From contig OU744732.1 in assembly GCA_916613615.1 (NCBI GenBank), positions 45,127,227 through 45,191,226 on the forward strand: a DNA stretch of 64,000 nt, written 5' to 3'. The position numbers and the translations under genes are program-made. Positions 47,257 through 60,942 of the stretch are shown piece by piece; the stretch's first letter is position 1; each line of letters starts with the position of its first letter. The notes beneath the pieces were generated by a model. It was given only the letters and a program-made list of their open reading frames with translations, made no database searches and was not told the origin of the DNA. The stretch is from Steromphala cineraria. Lineage: Eukaryota; Mollusca; Gastropoda; Trochida; Trochidae.

Positions 47257-49040
47257 TATCCGAATTCTGTCTTCCTATTGTTTGATACACTTTACAATTT
47301 ATAAGAATTGAAAAGTAATGAGACAAACTTTTGTAAAGCAGCTGTACTCTAAGATGTTGTGAAATCTTTGGTACTTTGTATTCATTTGACAGTGACAACT
47401 CTAACTCCAAATATCGATTTCCCTGTTGTATCCGAGTAATTATTGTTCCAAGTACAGAAAGGTGTTTGAAGATCACGAGTGAAGACTCAATTCTAATATC
47501 GTTTTACTTAATTAAGGAATGACCTTGCATTGATGGTATGCTTGCAATTGTTTATTGCAGTGCACAATTATTGTATTATCTCTTAATATATACAAATGAT
47601 GCTTTAAATAAAATGCAGTATTTCGAGGACATTTGTCTTTTCTTGACATATGCTATACAAGGATTCATTGTATTGAAGGATGTTAAGAGTTTGAAGACAA
47701 TAGTCCTATTTGTAATATAAAGTTCGCGTTTGAAACTTATTTTTTAAAGACCTCTAGAATTAGCCATTCGTCTCTGCAACAACATGACGTAATGAATGTG
47801 TCATCAAGTTCGACCAATGTCGGATGACGTCAGATACTTTTCTGTCACTTGTGTTTGATTATATAATCATTCAAATGTGACTTTCACTAGAAACTGATAA
47901 TGATATTTTAGGTTTCGGCACTTTACTAATAACATGATACAATGTTTAATTTCATTAACTTCATATTAAACATGATGTTATAAAAAGCATTGGTTGAATC
48001 TTGAGAAAGCTTTTATATTTCACGAGTTAGTAGCCCCTCACCTATTGTAGAACTAATAATTCATGTCAATGTAATCAAACACTTATTTCTTCTTTGTACT
48101 TTCGTAACACATCAAGACATGATCAACACAGAACGTGATACCGACGAATACATCGTAAACTATTTGAAGATTCCATTTTAAAACAGACCTTCCATTGTAA
48201 AATGTGACAGTATATGCCTTACACAAACGTACTTACTTGATCCAGTTGCTCACAATATATTCCAGACCGTCAACACACCATATCCTGTGATAACCTTCCT
48301 ATAACTTCTGTTGCTGACTAAACACTTTCCTTTATATAATCTACATTACATGGGACGGAGACATGAAACCCGTCAAGAAAATTTGTATTACCATTTCTTA
48401 AAAAAAGATAATTATTTCATCCTCTTCTTGCAACTGCCTAATTATATATCTACATACCTCCCATCACATTTTATCGAATTTCTGAATAGAGTAAGAATTA
48501 CAATTGGAAGCGGGGCAAGGCAATGAGACATATTTGAGGTTGTAAGACAAGACATAATTCATTATTGATAATCGACGGCGTCATTATGGTAAGTGTTATA
48601 ATTAATTATCGCATAGCATGATTCAATACATTTTGATTTGAAATTAGGATTTCTATTTTCTATTGATCAGAGACATGTTGTCCAGTAATGATTTAATTTT
48701 TTTACTTTATTATATCAGGGATAAAAGGGTCAGAAGTATGACTTTTAGCAAAATATAGAGATCTATTTATTTACTGACCCCATAGTTATATCAGGAAACA
48801 AAAACATATTGTCAAGTCCTTTCAGTTATAATTTCAGGGCGGTTCGAAACTAAATTTGAGATGAGCAGATTCAATGTCACAACAGGGATGTGATACATAG
48901 ATAATATCACCCAAGTGTCTTCTGATATCAAATACAACAACACAAATTGATAAAAGTATCAAATATCCGAGGATACACGATATTACTACTTAACTCATGT
49001 CAGCCTGTATTCAGCATCTCTAACCCACCTTTTTATTCAA
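47257..49040. other. No gene or repeat recognised
   Basis: The longest open frame is a 99-codon minus frame, mostly outside known families and partly overlapping the MITE end (47,177-47,476). It has no domain or signal peptide that I can name. Confidence 0.45.
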
Positions 49041-49389
49041 CTCTAAACACGTTTTTTTGATAATTTTATAATTAAAAAAAATCACTGCTAACTGTATATT
49101 ATTACTAAATATATTAATTTGATTGTGTAATAAATCTCATTACAAAAATCAATCAGCTATAGTCAGAGGACAAAGTATGAAGATTCACATAAAATCCATT
49201 GGCGGCCATGTTTTGTGAACACCTTTAATAAAGCAAAAGGAATCGCATGGCTTATCTTTACATGACATATTTGAATTATTACTGCTCCATTGAGTTTAAA
49301 TACATTGTCCCCATTGGAACCATTAATTTTCATTTTCCTGACATCACCTTATATTCCCCTAAAACGGAATATAATACTGCCCTCTTTAA
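49041..49389 (+). mobile_element. MITE family A, copy 8, both ends eroded
   Basis: The body matches well (tcagaggacaaagtatgaag, then ttggcggccatg). The terminal repeats are reduced to aacacgttttttt and ataatactgccctctttaa. Confidence 0.8.
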
Positions 49390-51983
49390 ACAATAACTTT
49401 GGTTTTCGAGTCGGCTTAAACCATTAAAAATCCTTTGAAAATTAACATTCTTGCGCAGTCTCATCTAGACACTAAAATCTAAAATCAAATGTTAAAGTGA
49501 CATGACCGACATGCTTTTTTCATTGAGATAAGTACAAGTATACTGTCACCGCTGTAATTATCCACTATCATATGTATCCGAGTGAAATCAGAAAAAAGTA
49601 AACCCGTAACATATGATGAATGTACGAAAACAAATAGTTAATAACTATCTATGGGAATAGTATATGAAATCAATGTTCTCAGGGGAACCTAGAGCAATCG
49701 TTTATTCATAAAATAGCTTTCATGGGGATATCAATGCAACGACAAGGTCGTTTTGAACATAAGAAAATGCAAATGAAGTCTCTCTCCTCTTTACCATGAC
49801 TCAATTAATCTTGAAACAGTCGAAAACAACAAAATACTTCTATACAAAAATCCATCATTTATTAAATGATTTTCAACTCTTGCATTCAACGTTTATCAAA
49901 AGGCCCTATATGAATAAAATATCAACACATGTACATTACGTTACAATCAAATCCGAAGAGCTCTTGTGGAAAACATCTGTTGTTATGTCATATTCAACAC
50001 AAACAGATTTAAAGATGTGTCAATTGTATTATAACTATGGCATTTAGAAATGATATACCTTTTGAAATTATATACAAAATCTCTGATCTGAACAGGAATA
50101 ACACGACATGTAAGTCCTATTAAATACTAAAGCTTTGGCTCACTAAGTTGACAAAAATATTAAGATGCATTTGAAATGTATGTGTATCCACATCGATGCC
50201 TTTTGCATGTATGCGTAACAGTTGATTCGTTTAAAAGTGTCACTCAACTGGTAATGAACTAATCATTGGGATGGCCAACATGGTGTCCGAAACTATCCCC
50301 AGTTAATTCAAATCACTAACAAATTGAGACATTTAATAGGAAACGTGTCTGCTTGGACTAGAATATCAGATAAGCGGTGCTGACATTGTCAACTTGCTGT
50401 TTTTTCAGTGTTGTAAAACCTTGAAACTGAAATCACTGAAAAGGTAGCTTTTTCCTTCCATAGAAAAGTATATATTCCCCTCACGTGTACATCACAAACT
50501 ATAACAAAACAGTAGTTCGTATTTAGTATCTACTGAATACACGATGGTGAATTGTCATACTAAACGTTTAGTTCTTTATCCACTTTAGACATAACTCGGA
50601 GTGTAGTTTCAAAGCGAATTACAACTTCATTTACCGCGTAAAAAGGGTATGAAAACTTCTATAGTTATATATGTGTTACTGTTCATAAATTATTATTTTA
50701 TAATTTAAACTTTATTTGAGTCCCTATCAACAAAGCAATAGTGTTTATCTAAATCTTGTTTTAAATAGAAAAAAAAATATGAAAAATTGCAACAATTGAT
50801 CCAAAGTTGCTACATATGTGCTTATATCCCATTTTATCACTTTCAAAAATCAAATAATTTGAACCTTAATTTCATTTTCAAGAAGTATGATTGTAGGTAA
50901 CATCGACAGCCTTCGACTTGCTATTCATCGTCAACCTAGATCTTTACTACTTACATGTACATAAACATGTTATTTCCTCTTTACAAAGTTTCAATATGGA
51001 TTGTATTGTACTTTTGACCTCTTCCTAAAATAATAAAAAAATACCTTTTGTCATGTCATTGTCATGTAGAAGGAATTCTAAAAAAATCCAGGTCGATGTA
51101 CTTGTAACATAACTGAACCCTTCACATTAACCTTGACCTTCAATAACCACACAAACATCTTATTTAATCAGTATATTCTTATATGAGAAACAGGCAGATT
51201 TGAGGAGTTCATTACCTGCAGTGTGTATAAACTTGTGCTTCTCAAGAACTTCTTTACATGAATCAAACAATGTGACTAAGACGCTGCCTTCCTTTCAAGA
51301 CACTCCAGCCTCGTTATCTGGCTTCTAAGCCTCCAGTCGTGCATTCAACGACATCAAACATTTTTTTTGATGACAATCGAGCATGTGGGGCCTCATCTGG
51401 TATCTTCAGATCACGGTACTAGGGCACCTGTATGTCCTTGCTATTTAGGTCAACTGATGGATTTAAAAAAAAGTCGATGTACTAAGGACGATTTGATACT
51501 ATCTTATGGAATAGATGTGGATCAATGTCACAGTGGCCATTGTTTAAAGGAGTTTATGTTCTTTATTTATATAACATACAACCCGAGAAACGCATAATCA
51601 AGTTTATAGAAGTGTTGGCTGTCAACACACAAGTACACTTGTACCGAAATTGTTTATCCGTTTCAATTGTAATGAATCGTTATTATGGATTTGTTTCATA
51701 TTAATCCTGTATCAAGCGTTATAAGTTTTCTTCTGTGTGAGATCTTGATCCCTTTTCTTCGTTTATGAAAATAATTCTTTCAAGGCGAAACCATACTGAC
51801 TTTCTTAGATACATGATCAAAGGAGTGCCAGTTTGTCAAAACCAATTGATGCTTAGCTTCGAATAGCCTATTTACACTCTTTCTGATTTGGAGCAATTTT
51901 TTCATATGTCAATATTCAGCATTTGTAAGACGAGTGCCATTATGAAATATCCTTTCATTTCAGTTGCACACGAGATAAACCCC
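49390..51983. other. No gene recognised; possible remote unit anchors
   Basis: A cattcaacgacatcaaacat phrase at 51.34 kb and a ttctttcaaggcgaaaccat phrase at 51.78 kb recall unit anchors (the latter also at 44.52 kb). An open plus frame of 76 codons (51,367-51,597) has four cysteines but no recognised domain. I do not claim a gene. Confidence 0.35.
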
Positions 51984-52350
51984 TTAAAGGAGCAGTAGCA
52001 CGTTTTTAGGGGGAATATAAGGTGATATCAGGAAAATAAAAATTAATGGTTCCAATTGAAAGACAATGTATTTAAACTAAATGAAGCAGTTATAATTCAT
52101 ATGTAAAACGTAAAGTTTAGCCATGCGATTCCTTTTTCTTGCACAAAATTAATTAAAGGTGTTCACAAAAAAACATGGCCGCCAATGAATTTTATGTGAA
52201 TCTTCATACTTTGTCCTCTGACTAAGGATGATTGGTGTGTGTATTGAGATTTTTGACACTGTCAAAATAATACATTTAGCAATAACTTACAATTATCAGT
52301 GAAATATTTAAAATATAAAATTGTCAAAAAACGTGCTACTGCCCCTTTAA
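51984..52350 (-). mobile_element. MITE family A, copy 9
   Basis: Full-length inverse copy with well-kept ends (ttaaaggagcagtagcacgt and acgtgctactgcccctttaa). Among the best preserved in the window. Confidence 0.92.
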
Positions 52351-53339
52351 GTAATCTGATCTTTTTGTTAAAAGTAACATTGTAGATATTATCATTTTAC
52401 CTTCAATTTACATAAAATAATATGTTTTTTATAGCTTTACTTCCGTAAAAATAAAAAAAGTAATTGTAGAAATTGAAATTGTCCTTGAACTTCCTGTTGT
52501 TCAGCAGTTCTGGTTTTCATGAATCACACAAACATGTTTATTTTCCAAATGACTCTTCCATCTACAACAAGAACATCTCTAATGATTCATAATTAATTAA
52601 GGACCAAAAGACCAAAAGATATTTATAAGCAAAAGAATGTCGTGAATAACCTAAACTTTGTATCGAAATGTGATTAAACATTTGATCGACAAAATCTACA
52701 AATGATAGTTACCTTTCAAATTAAAGCTCCAATAATAATAATAATAAAGTAAACCTAATGAACTTAAGGTTCTTTAGAGTATTACAGATTACAATTCTTT
52801 ATTTATCAGGAGTTTTGATTATATTGTTAACGCTGAATTTCAACCAAAACATTCTTATATATATCATGACTACAAAAGATATCTGGTACCTGAACAACAA
52901 ATCCGTACAAGAACAGTGATTGAACAACAACTACATTGTATTGATGTAAAATTGCTGGAACACTGTTTGCTTTTTACAGTGACACACTACAATTATTGAT
53001 TTCCTAGTGTACACCTGTGATTTGAAATCAACGATCTAGTACAGAAAGGTGTACCTATATCAATCAATCAATTTATTTTGTCATAAATTAAGTGTATGTA
53101 TTTTTAGTGATGCCTCTGTTTGCTTTACGTTACCATTTACCTTGTATCATTTTCCACATATCAAAATTGTTCATAAACTCATCATTCATTGTATGATATC
53201 TCTCATTTTTAACTATGATTATCTCATCGAGTGAGGCATAACATTGATATTCTAAGGATTGTCAATTGTCAAATTGGTCAAATTCTCATAAAACCTTTCT
53301 CGTATTTTAGTCGAACACCGAGTTATTCCATGTAAGGTG
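52351..53339. other. No gene recognised; (aat)n near 52,730
   Basis: AT-rich sequence with a short aat microsatellite at 52,730-52,746 and no supported gene. Confidence 0.45.
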
Positions 53340-53632
53340 AGGTAATATGAGTTTTATCGCTGCTTTCGAGAGTATTTCACTTACATCACGGCTGCTAGTG
53401 TTATTGCGGGAAGAAAGCCCGCAACACAATTGTGCCTATGCATTGAGGTGAAACCTGCGAGCAATCGGCTGGAACCAGCAAACCATGGATGATGCTGCGC
53501 TGAAAACAGTGTATTATTGCACCCAAACCTTACTGCGTATAGAACAGTTGCAGAGCCCGTGGCGGAATTCGAACCAGGGACCTCCCGATCCAAAGCCCAA
53601 CGCCCTTACCACTGCACTATCCCGCCCCTGAA
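53340..53632 (-). mobile_element. tRNA-derived SINE (about 290 bp)
   Basis: On the minus strand the head reads gggcgggatagtgcagtggt and later ctggttcgaattccgcc. These match the Pol III A box (tagtgcagtgg) and B box (ggttcgaatt), at about the tRNA spacing. The body after the head is unrelated to tRNA, and the element ends near aaaactcatattacctc. The 70-codon open frame over it is not a gene. The acceptor-like ggcggga/ttccgcc pair is only partly compatible with a real tRNA, so this is a SINE rather than a tRNA gene. Confidence 0.75.
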
Positions 53633-54147
53633 CTATTCCAACACGTTGTCATCAACGTAATGTGACGTCAAGTAGCGTCGATGACGTAGGAACATTCATG
53701 TTGTCAACCAACATTTACAAAACTATGTTCCCTAGAGACTGACAGCTTTCCTTTCCTATGCAGCTACGTTTAATGAAAAATTCGCTTCTTCCTCATAAAT
53801 ATTATGTAAAAAGTTAATGTATTTTTACTTATCACCCTATTATCATCTTATACACGACTAAGCTTTTTTTCAAACAAGGTATTATAACATAAATCTATAA
53901 TACTTTTGTTTGTTGCATTACGTTGGTGACAATGCATACATCTGTGACTTTAATTCCTGGGGGAATGTTTGATAAAATGACAACATGATATCATTACATC
54001 AACATCGATCCGTGAAGTTAACCAAGTACTACTGACTTTGTCTCTAAGCTTAGCGTGTTTAGAGGCAGAAGAAAATATCTTGTATAAAAACAGGATGTGA
54101 CTGATATAAGTCACGTTACACAAGTTTGACACTTGTATAGTCGGACT

Positions 54148-54520
54148 TTAAAGGGGCAGTAGCACGTTATCAGGGGAATAAAAGGTAATAAAAGGTGATT
54201 TCAGGATAATGAAAATTAACAATTCCAATTGAAAGACAATGTATTTAAACTAAATGGAGCAGTAATAATTCAAATATATAACGTAAAGTTTAGCCATGCG
54301 ATTCATTTTTCTTACACAAAATGAATTAAAGGTGTTCACACAAAATGGCCGCCAATGGATATTATGTGAATCTTCATACTTTGTCATCTGACTATGGATG
54401 ATTGGCTTGTCTAATGAGATTTTTGACACTGTCAAAATAATACATTTAGTATTAACTTACAATTATCTGTGAACAATTTAAGATATAAAATTATCAAAAA
54501 ACGTGCTACTGCCCCTTTAA
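54148..54520 (-). mobile_element. MITE family A, copy 10
   Basis: Full-length inverse copy starting ttaaaggggcagtagcacgt and ending acgtgctactgcccctttaa. It has a short internal duplication of aaaggtgat/aaaggtaat near the left end (54,180-54,200). Confidence 0.92.
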
Positions 54521-57500
54521 AAGTCTTTCAGACACGAAACAACACTTCGCATGGGGCAGTTTTATCACGATAGTAACAAGTTCGTTGAGGTTGCGGCAAT
54601 CCACTTCCCTTTTGAAATGTTTAAACTGTGACCCCCAAATCATTTGGCTTTTGACAGTTTTCGTTTGATATTCAATTAATCCTTATAAGACTAAGGATCA
54701 CCGGATTAAAGAGATGTTTTACCGTCTGAGATCCTCACAGCAGCTTCTATTCATACGTCTCACATTGTTAGTCTTATTTAAATCAAATGAATGGAATGAT
54801 TAGAAAAACGCATAGGTTTACAAATCGTAGGTCAATACTCACAATTACACTGTTTTATTACTTTAGAATATCTGTTTAAAGTTCAAGAAAGATACAATGC
54901 ACATGAATTGTGCAGGAAATGTTTAACATAGATGTTGTAAGAAGTTTCAGCTCATTGTCTTTTAAATTCACTTAATTCAGAACAATCTAATAATTAGCTT
55001 TAAATGATGAAATAAGTATTATATTGATTGAGATAGAAAAAGCAGATAAGTATATAATTTCAAAAAATAGGTATAACGATTCCACTCAGCTGAGAAATAG
55101 ATGCCGCACTTTGGATAGAATTATTCTACGGTTGCAACTTAGACTGTATTACCTTTACTAGGTAGCCAACACAATGACATCCAGAATTATAAGATAGCAT
55201 ACATAAGATATGAAGACATGAATATCGCTACAGATTATTCCATAACCTACTCTTTAACCGACAGATCATCTTCTTGCAAGTGCCTCTAAATATCCCTACT
55301 TATAATTACAACTACTATATTTTAAGTGCAGAGTAATGCACTGTGATTGGAAACGTGACTCGTGCTTAGTACGAATTTAAGTCTTAATACAATGATTCTT
55401 GGTTGATCATAGAGGAAGTCATTATAGTTTACTTAGAGTAATGTTATAGGTACCACATAGTCTGGTTAAGATACGTTTGATTGAGATGTATGGATGTAAG
55501 TTATATGTGTTGATCGAAGAAATAATCAATCAGATCGAATTGCTTCGGCAATCAGTACCAATCAACGTCCACCCATTTCTTCATGCAAATCCAGCCATCA
55601 TTTCCTTCATTGCTTCTGACACCAATTAATCAAATGTAATTCATTCAGCCAATTTTTACCTCCTAATACTTTACAAATATGACATGCAAAACTTGAATTA
55701 TATTCTACCAACACGTATCCACAACTTCAATTGTATCAAGATGCCAACATTCATTGTGTTTTGCAAATCCAATTTCTTATCATTTTCTGAATTTAATCAA
55801 AAGGATGACGTTTCGTCGCCGATCTGTTCCTTAGTTAAGCATAAATCTTAGGTAGTGTGTCTTTTATGAATGATAGGGCCTGATTGTGTGATAAACGTTT
55901 CTAATTATTATTATCTAGTAACAAGTTTAATGGAATGAGTAATTTACATTGGAGATCTGACAACAAAATCAAACTGCCAAAGAGGTAATATTTTATGCTT
56001 TTTTTAGGCATTCAGGTTTCACACAAAAACAAAACAGTAAGCACTAAACATATCATGACGAAGGAATAAAAACGATTTTGGAAACGTTTTGAAGTTGATG
56101 GACAAATGACCACTCTCAAAGGAAACTCAGACAATTGTTCTTTTCGAAATTTTTCAAATTTAAAAGTGTCAAATAAAATGTATTAAATGTATGCAAATTG
56201 ATGAAGATACACTTAAGGTGACACAGGGTATTGTTCGCAAGTCTTACTTGGCTTAAAATAAAGTTGCAATACCAAATCCTGAGTTAAGTTGAACTCATCT
56301 CTTTGACTTTAATGTTCATCCCTAAATTGCAATCTTAAATGTAATCGATGCAGGGCCATAACTGAGTTTCGAAAGTTAGTTTATTTGCGCGATCCATTGT
56401 CCGGATTTCGATCACAATTCACAACATAAACTGTTTATTGTCAATATATTGAATACCATTAAAATTAGAGATATGCAATCGAAAAATGTTCTCTTGGTCA
56501 CTTTGAAGATGTTTCAACGATTGGTTATTTAAAGAATCTACTACATGTTAAGTGTATACAGAAGAGCGTAATTCCCTGCATGCATGTGTTCACCAAGTCA
56601 TCCCGATCTATGCCCCAATTATGGAGAACGAATAAACTGGAGCTCATTACACCATTTAATATAAGTAATATTAAGCCAAATCGTAAAATAAAGATTTGAC
56701 TTTTTACCGTTTTATAAATCAGGCAATGCGTAGGCTTAAAGAGAAAGCAATATGTTGTACTCTTTGAGTGAAATCGTAGGAATACAAATCAAATTCCAAG
56801 AATATTTACATGAAAGCAGATATAAAATGATAAGAGCAAATAACCACACAAGAAATGTGTGATTGAGATGTCTATACGATGGTTCTAAAACTTGAGTTCA
56901 TGTGAACGTAATAAATTGATGACAAAGTGCTTGTTTATTGTGTAGGCGGCTTTATGTCTTAAACTGAACATTCGCCTCTTACTTTGGTATTCATCTGTTA
57001 GTTTCTTAAACAATTTATTTTATAGGACAGAAGTGTCATTAATAATACGAGTTTTGGCTTGATAATTTGCACTGACAACAAAATGAAGCACACTTGCAAC
57101 TGAGATTACGTGGGTAGATGAATTGATTTTCATAGTTTGTAGATAATGTAAACGACAAAGTTAAGAGTAATGATTTATCACAAACTAACACTCTTAGTCC
57201 ATATACTTACAAAATCCTACGACAATTTTTTCTTTTGTTGTCATCAGTGCATACATATTATCAAAAGGATATTTACGTGTACGTGTATGCTTTGACAAAA
57301 ATGCAATCCTGATAACTAAAGCTTCGAATGTTTCTCTTCTACGAATGATAAATAAACGTAATAGCGTTTTATTTAGAAGCATAATTTCAATTTAATGATG
57401 GATCACCGAGCAGAAGGCACTACTAAACGACTAGGGTCTGGATACAACAAAAGTTGTAATCCTTCAACAAGTTAGAAACAAGGGCAATGTGGTAAGTAAA

Positions 57501-58337
57501 AAACGCATTAATTAGCATCACTATTTCATACTTTCCACAGAATGAAAAAAAGAACAACGTTTGTTATAACACAAGGGTTTTGTGTTTCAGCTTTGAGCAT
57601 ACCTTTCTGTGCTGTTGAGTTCAGCACATATGATTATATACTAATTACTACGAAATAAACCTCTACATTAGGGCCTGTGGGGATCCGCTGGCAGTTCTTG
57701 TGATGATAAGAATATAATAAGCATATAAGAACAATCTGGTATTACTTGTAACATACTTCACGTTATATATAAGTATAACAATTACATCATTAGGACCAAA
57801 GAGCAAATACACAGATTGCTTCGGGTTTTCTTTAGATATATTCAGAAACTTGAAGTGTTCGTCAAAGGTTATCAATGTATTTCAGATTACATAACATCCC
57901 ATATCTGCAGGGTATATCAATTTATAGATCTTTAAAGTATTTTCTCTTTCTTTGTGAGGTAAGAATACGCAAAAAGTAAATATTCAATAAAGAAAAAATG
58001 GAAAAAAGAAGATGAAGAATTGGATTTTAGTCATTGAAATGATTTGTAACATACTCCTCTTTAAAATATACTAAACAACATTATGTTAATTGATCAATGG
58101 ACTTATAATTTTCCAAAACAAAGCTTTTATGGCTGTTTGAAAAAAAGCATATTGGTGTTCAACTCGAATAACATGTTTATGCTCGTAATCCATTGTTATA
58201 TATTTTTGTTATATATGATTAAAATGATGTAAAAACGTCAACATAGTTTGTCAAAATTGTTGTGCTAAAACGACTGTAGAAAAACAAGCTTAACATTTCA
58301 TGTATCTATTGTTTTAACAAAGACACCATGTTAACTG
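54521..58337. other. No gene or repeat recognised
   Basis: AT-rich and without tandem repeats, terminal-repeat elements or open frames above 70 codons that show any domain. Confidence 0.5.
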
Positions 58338-58568
58338 CTACATACGAATGTAGAATGTACTTAAGAAAGACGCTAGTATCACGTTCCTAATTGGACGGTG
58401 GGTCGGATAGTTGAACTTCCTTGTACTTCCGCTCCTGGTAATTAACAAGTCGATATGTGTAATCAGTGGTTCTTGCCCTTGTTCATTTCTGGCTTCAGTT
58501 TCAACTCTAATCCATCCTTTTTGCACTATTTCACATACTATATACTGCCTTGAGTTGTAAGTTGACAA
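58338..58568 (-). CDS. Unrecognised 76-codon open frame, possible exon
   Basis: Minus-strand frame with a polar, beta-strand-like pattern (YIVCEIVQKGWIRVETEAR, then EPLITHIDLLITRSGS) that looks more protein-like than the other short frames here. The phrase acaactcaag before it could serve as an acceptor. No matching donor or family was recognised. It lies about 350 bp downstream of the next candidate on the same strand, so both could belong to one gene. Confidence 0.22.
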   Translation of the reverse strand: MSTYNSRQYIVCEIVQKGWIRVETEARNEQGQEPLITHIDLLITRSGSTRKFNYPTHRPIRNVILASFLSTFYIRM

Positions 58569-58920
58569 TACAAGTTTAACAATGAATTTATGGCGATTGT
58601 TATGATCCGTGTCAGTCTTTAAAACTTCCGCACTTAAATTTTTGGTGCAATTTTTGTTTAAAAAAATGAAATGAGTGTTATACTTTTTCTGCAGAGAATA
58701 TTATGATACATAACCAAACTGTTATACTAAGAACAACACGTATCATTAAGTATTATACTATATTGTATCAGTCATTAATTTAACAATTCCTGTTTTCTCT
58801 ACAAAAAGAGTAGGTCCTTTTCCCAAGAAAAGATATACGAATTAGTTTCGGTAAAAAATTAGGGAATCTTACAATTGAGTATGGCCAAAGTCCTTTCAAG
58901 GATCTTTTATTTTCCATTTG

Positions 58921-59307
58921 TCAGACTGTTATCATATCAATAACATAGCTATGTAAATGAAACATTGAGGGAGATTTTATATTTCTATTTCTAAGTGTCA
59001 TTGCAGTCCAATCAACACCTAAGAGTAGAACAATATAAGTTATACCATTCGGCTCGTCGCAAAACACCAAGCTCGGGGCTGATATAATTCCATATCTCCC
59101 TTGTCTGAATGGTACAACGAATTTATCATACCGAATGTTTAAACAAAACCCATATAATATAACCATAAAGATTAAGATAAACGTTAACTGCGTCAGCCCT
59201 TTGACTGTAGTTTGTTCAAAGCTATATATCGGTTGATCAAAAGTAACCAGCTTGATCATATGTACGAGGTAACATACATTGTACATTTCAAGACAATAAA
59301 TCTGCAC
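58921..59307 (-). CDS. Unrecognised 128-codon open frame with a hydrophobic N-terminal part
   Basis: The second-longest non-transposon open frame in the window. Residues 38-56 (GLTQLTFILIFMVILYGFC) form a membrane segment or signal peptide. They are followed by a mixed region with PFRQGRYGIISAPSLVFCDE and a second hydrophobic patch (TYIVLLLGV). A possible acceptor, aaactacag, lies just before the membrane segment. In AT-rich DNA a frame of this length can occur by chance, and no family was recognised. A membrane or secreted protein exon is the best guess. Confidence 0.27.
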   Translation of the reverse strand: MQIYCLEMYNVCYLVHMIKLVTFDQPIYSFEQTTVKGLTQLTFILIFMVILYGFCLNIRYDKFVVPFRQGRYGIISAPSLVFCDEPNGITYIVLLLGVDWTAMTLRNRNIKSPSMFHLHSYVIDMITV

Positions 59308-59819
59308 GCTTTTTAATTAGTAAATAATATTGTTTTCGGAAGAAGTAGAGATCAATAATTAAAAATAAAATCCGTGATATTATGATGAGAATTCTTTTTA
59401 TATATTGTGTTTCAAAAGTTAATTGAGTTAACAATATTAAAATAATGTTTAATACCATACCGTTTGACAATGAGGGTTATGACGGAGGCCCTGATGTTGA
59501 TGGAAATAGAGATCATGATGATTATTGTTCGTTAAGCTTCTAAATAATAAAGATAGACCAAGGTCAAATCCACAGCAACTCGAAATCAAATCAGTAATCT
59601 ATGTGTACGGTGAAGAACATTGTATCAAATGATGAACCCTTGACTAGAGAGACTTCAGCTTGCAGCGATATGTGATTACTAGGAGTTTGGACATGATTAT
59701 ATATCCACATCTTTAACCCTCATCAAACAAGATGACTTGGCAAAAAGATCAAAAGATGTTGACTTAATCAGATATAAAACTTCAACTAAATGGCGAATTA
59801 CATTCTGACTTTTGTGAAC

Positions 59820-59989
59820 TACAGTAGAACACGGATATAGCGAACACGGATATAGCGAACACTCGGATATAGCGAACAAGTCCCGCCCCTATATAATATC
59901 ATTTAAATTATATGCGTATAGTGAACACCGGATATAGCGAACTAAATTCTTTGGTCCCTTGGTGTTCGTTATATCCGAGATCTACTGTA
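59820..59989. mobile_element. pogo/Tigger-like MITE, copy 2 (170 bp)
   Basis: Same family as 37,199-37,361, here with three instead of two cggatatagcgaac motifs at the left side. Ends tacagtagaacacggatata and ccgagatctactgta, flanked by TA. Confidence 0.78.
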
Positions 59990-60942
59990 ATTGAAAGGCG
60001 CGATTTTTTCGTTAATTATCAGTACACTTTGGCTAAGGAAATATAAGGATGTTACACGAAGGTTTTATAATTACTGATACTGAATCTTCTTGAGACTTAT
60101 TACTTCTTAACTTACAAAATCATAAAATTATTTATAAATTACAACTATAATTTAGTACAATTATGTAATAATGAGTAAAATTATGATAGTGGCCATAGTA
60201 CGTGCATTTAGCCTTGACAACGTCGCCCTGTTGATGGCGTTTAATAACAGAACATCGTTAAATTGCCAACAGGGATGTTCTTGATCTGTTATGTCTAACT
60301 GGTTTAGTTAAACATCAGTACGTTTCCGTTATGCAGATAATAACATATTACCCGATACATTAGCATTCATAAACCCTCTCTAGGTTAGAAACGTCACCTA
60401 ACATTGCTATGGTTGGTAGCATGTTTCTGTTAAAAATGAATTCGCCAAGACGGAAATGAATGTTAGATATTGCAAGTCAAAATTGGCAGTCTTAAATAAA
60501 CCTATAATGTTAGGTTCAATCAGGCTTTTTCCCTATTTGTAAAATGGCCGCAAGAAGTTTGTTTCATTCTTAATAGTTGTATTTCAAGATAAGATAAGTT
60601 TTGAGAAAAAAAATCAATTTGCGCAACACCTTTTTGTTTTAATACGGATTGAACTTGTAATAGCACGATAAGTTTCACTACAAAGTGTGTGATATTCAAA
60701 ACGCTTGACACATGGTTTGATCATCAATCATATTCTGTTCTTCGTGATAGAAATATGATACATTACTTATCAGAAGGCTACATTATACTGTTGAAATTAA
60801 GTAACGTATACTCATCCAAATACATGCTCTTGGAACTGAATGAGGAGTGATGCCAAGATATTTGTACGGCAATACGACTAATGTATGTAATTTCTCCGCA
60901 ATGAGAGCAGTGAAGAACTAAGTAAATGTTATCTACAGTTAC

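Noticed and set aside
53381..53593. 70-codon minus frame as a protein
   Set aside because: It lies entirely within the tRNA-derived SINE.
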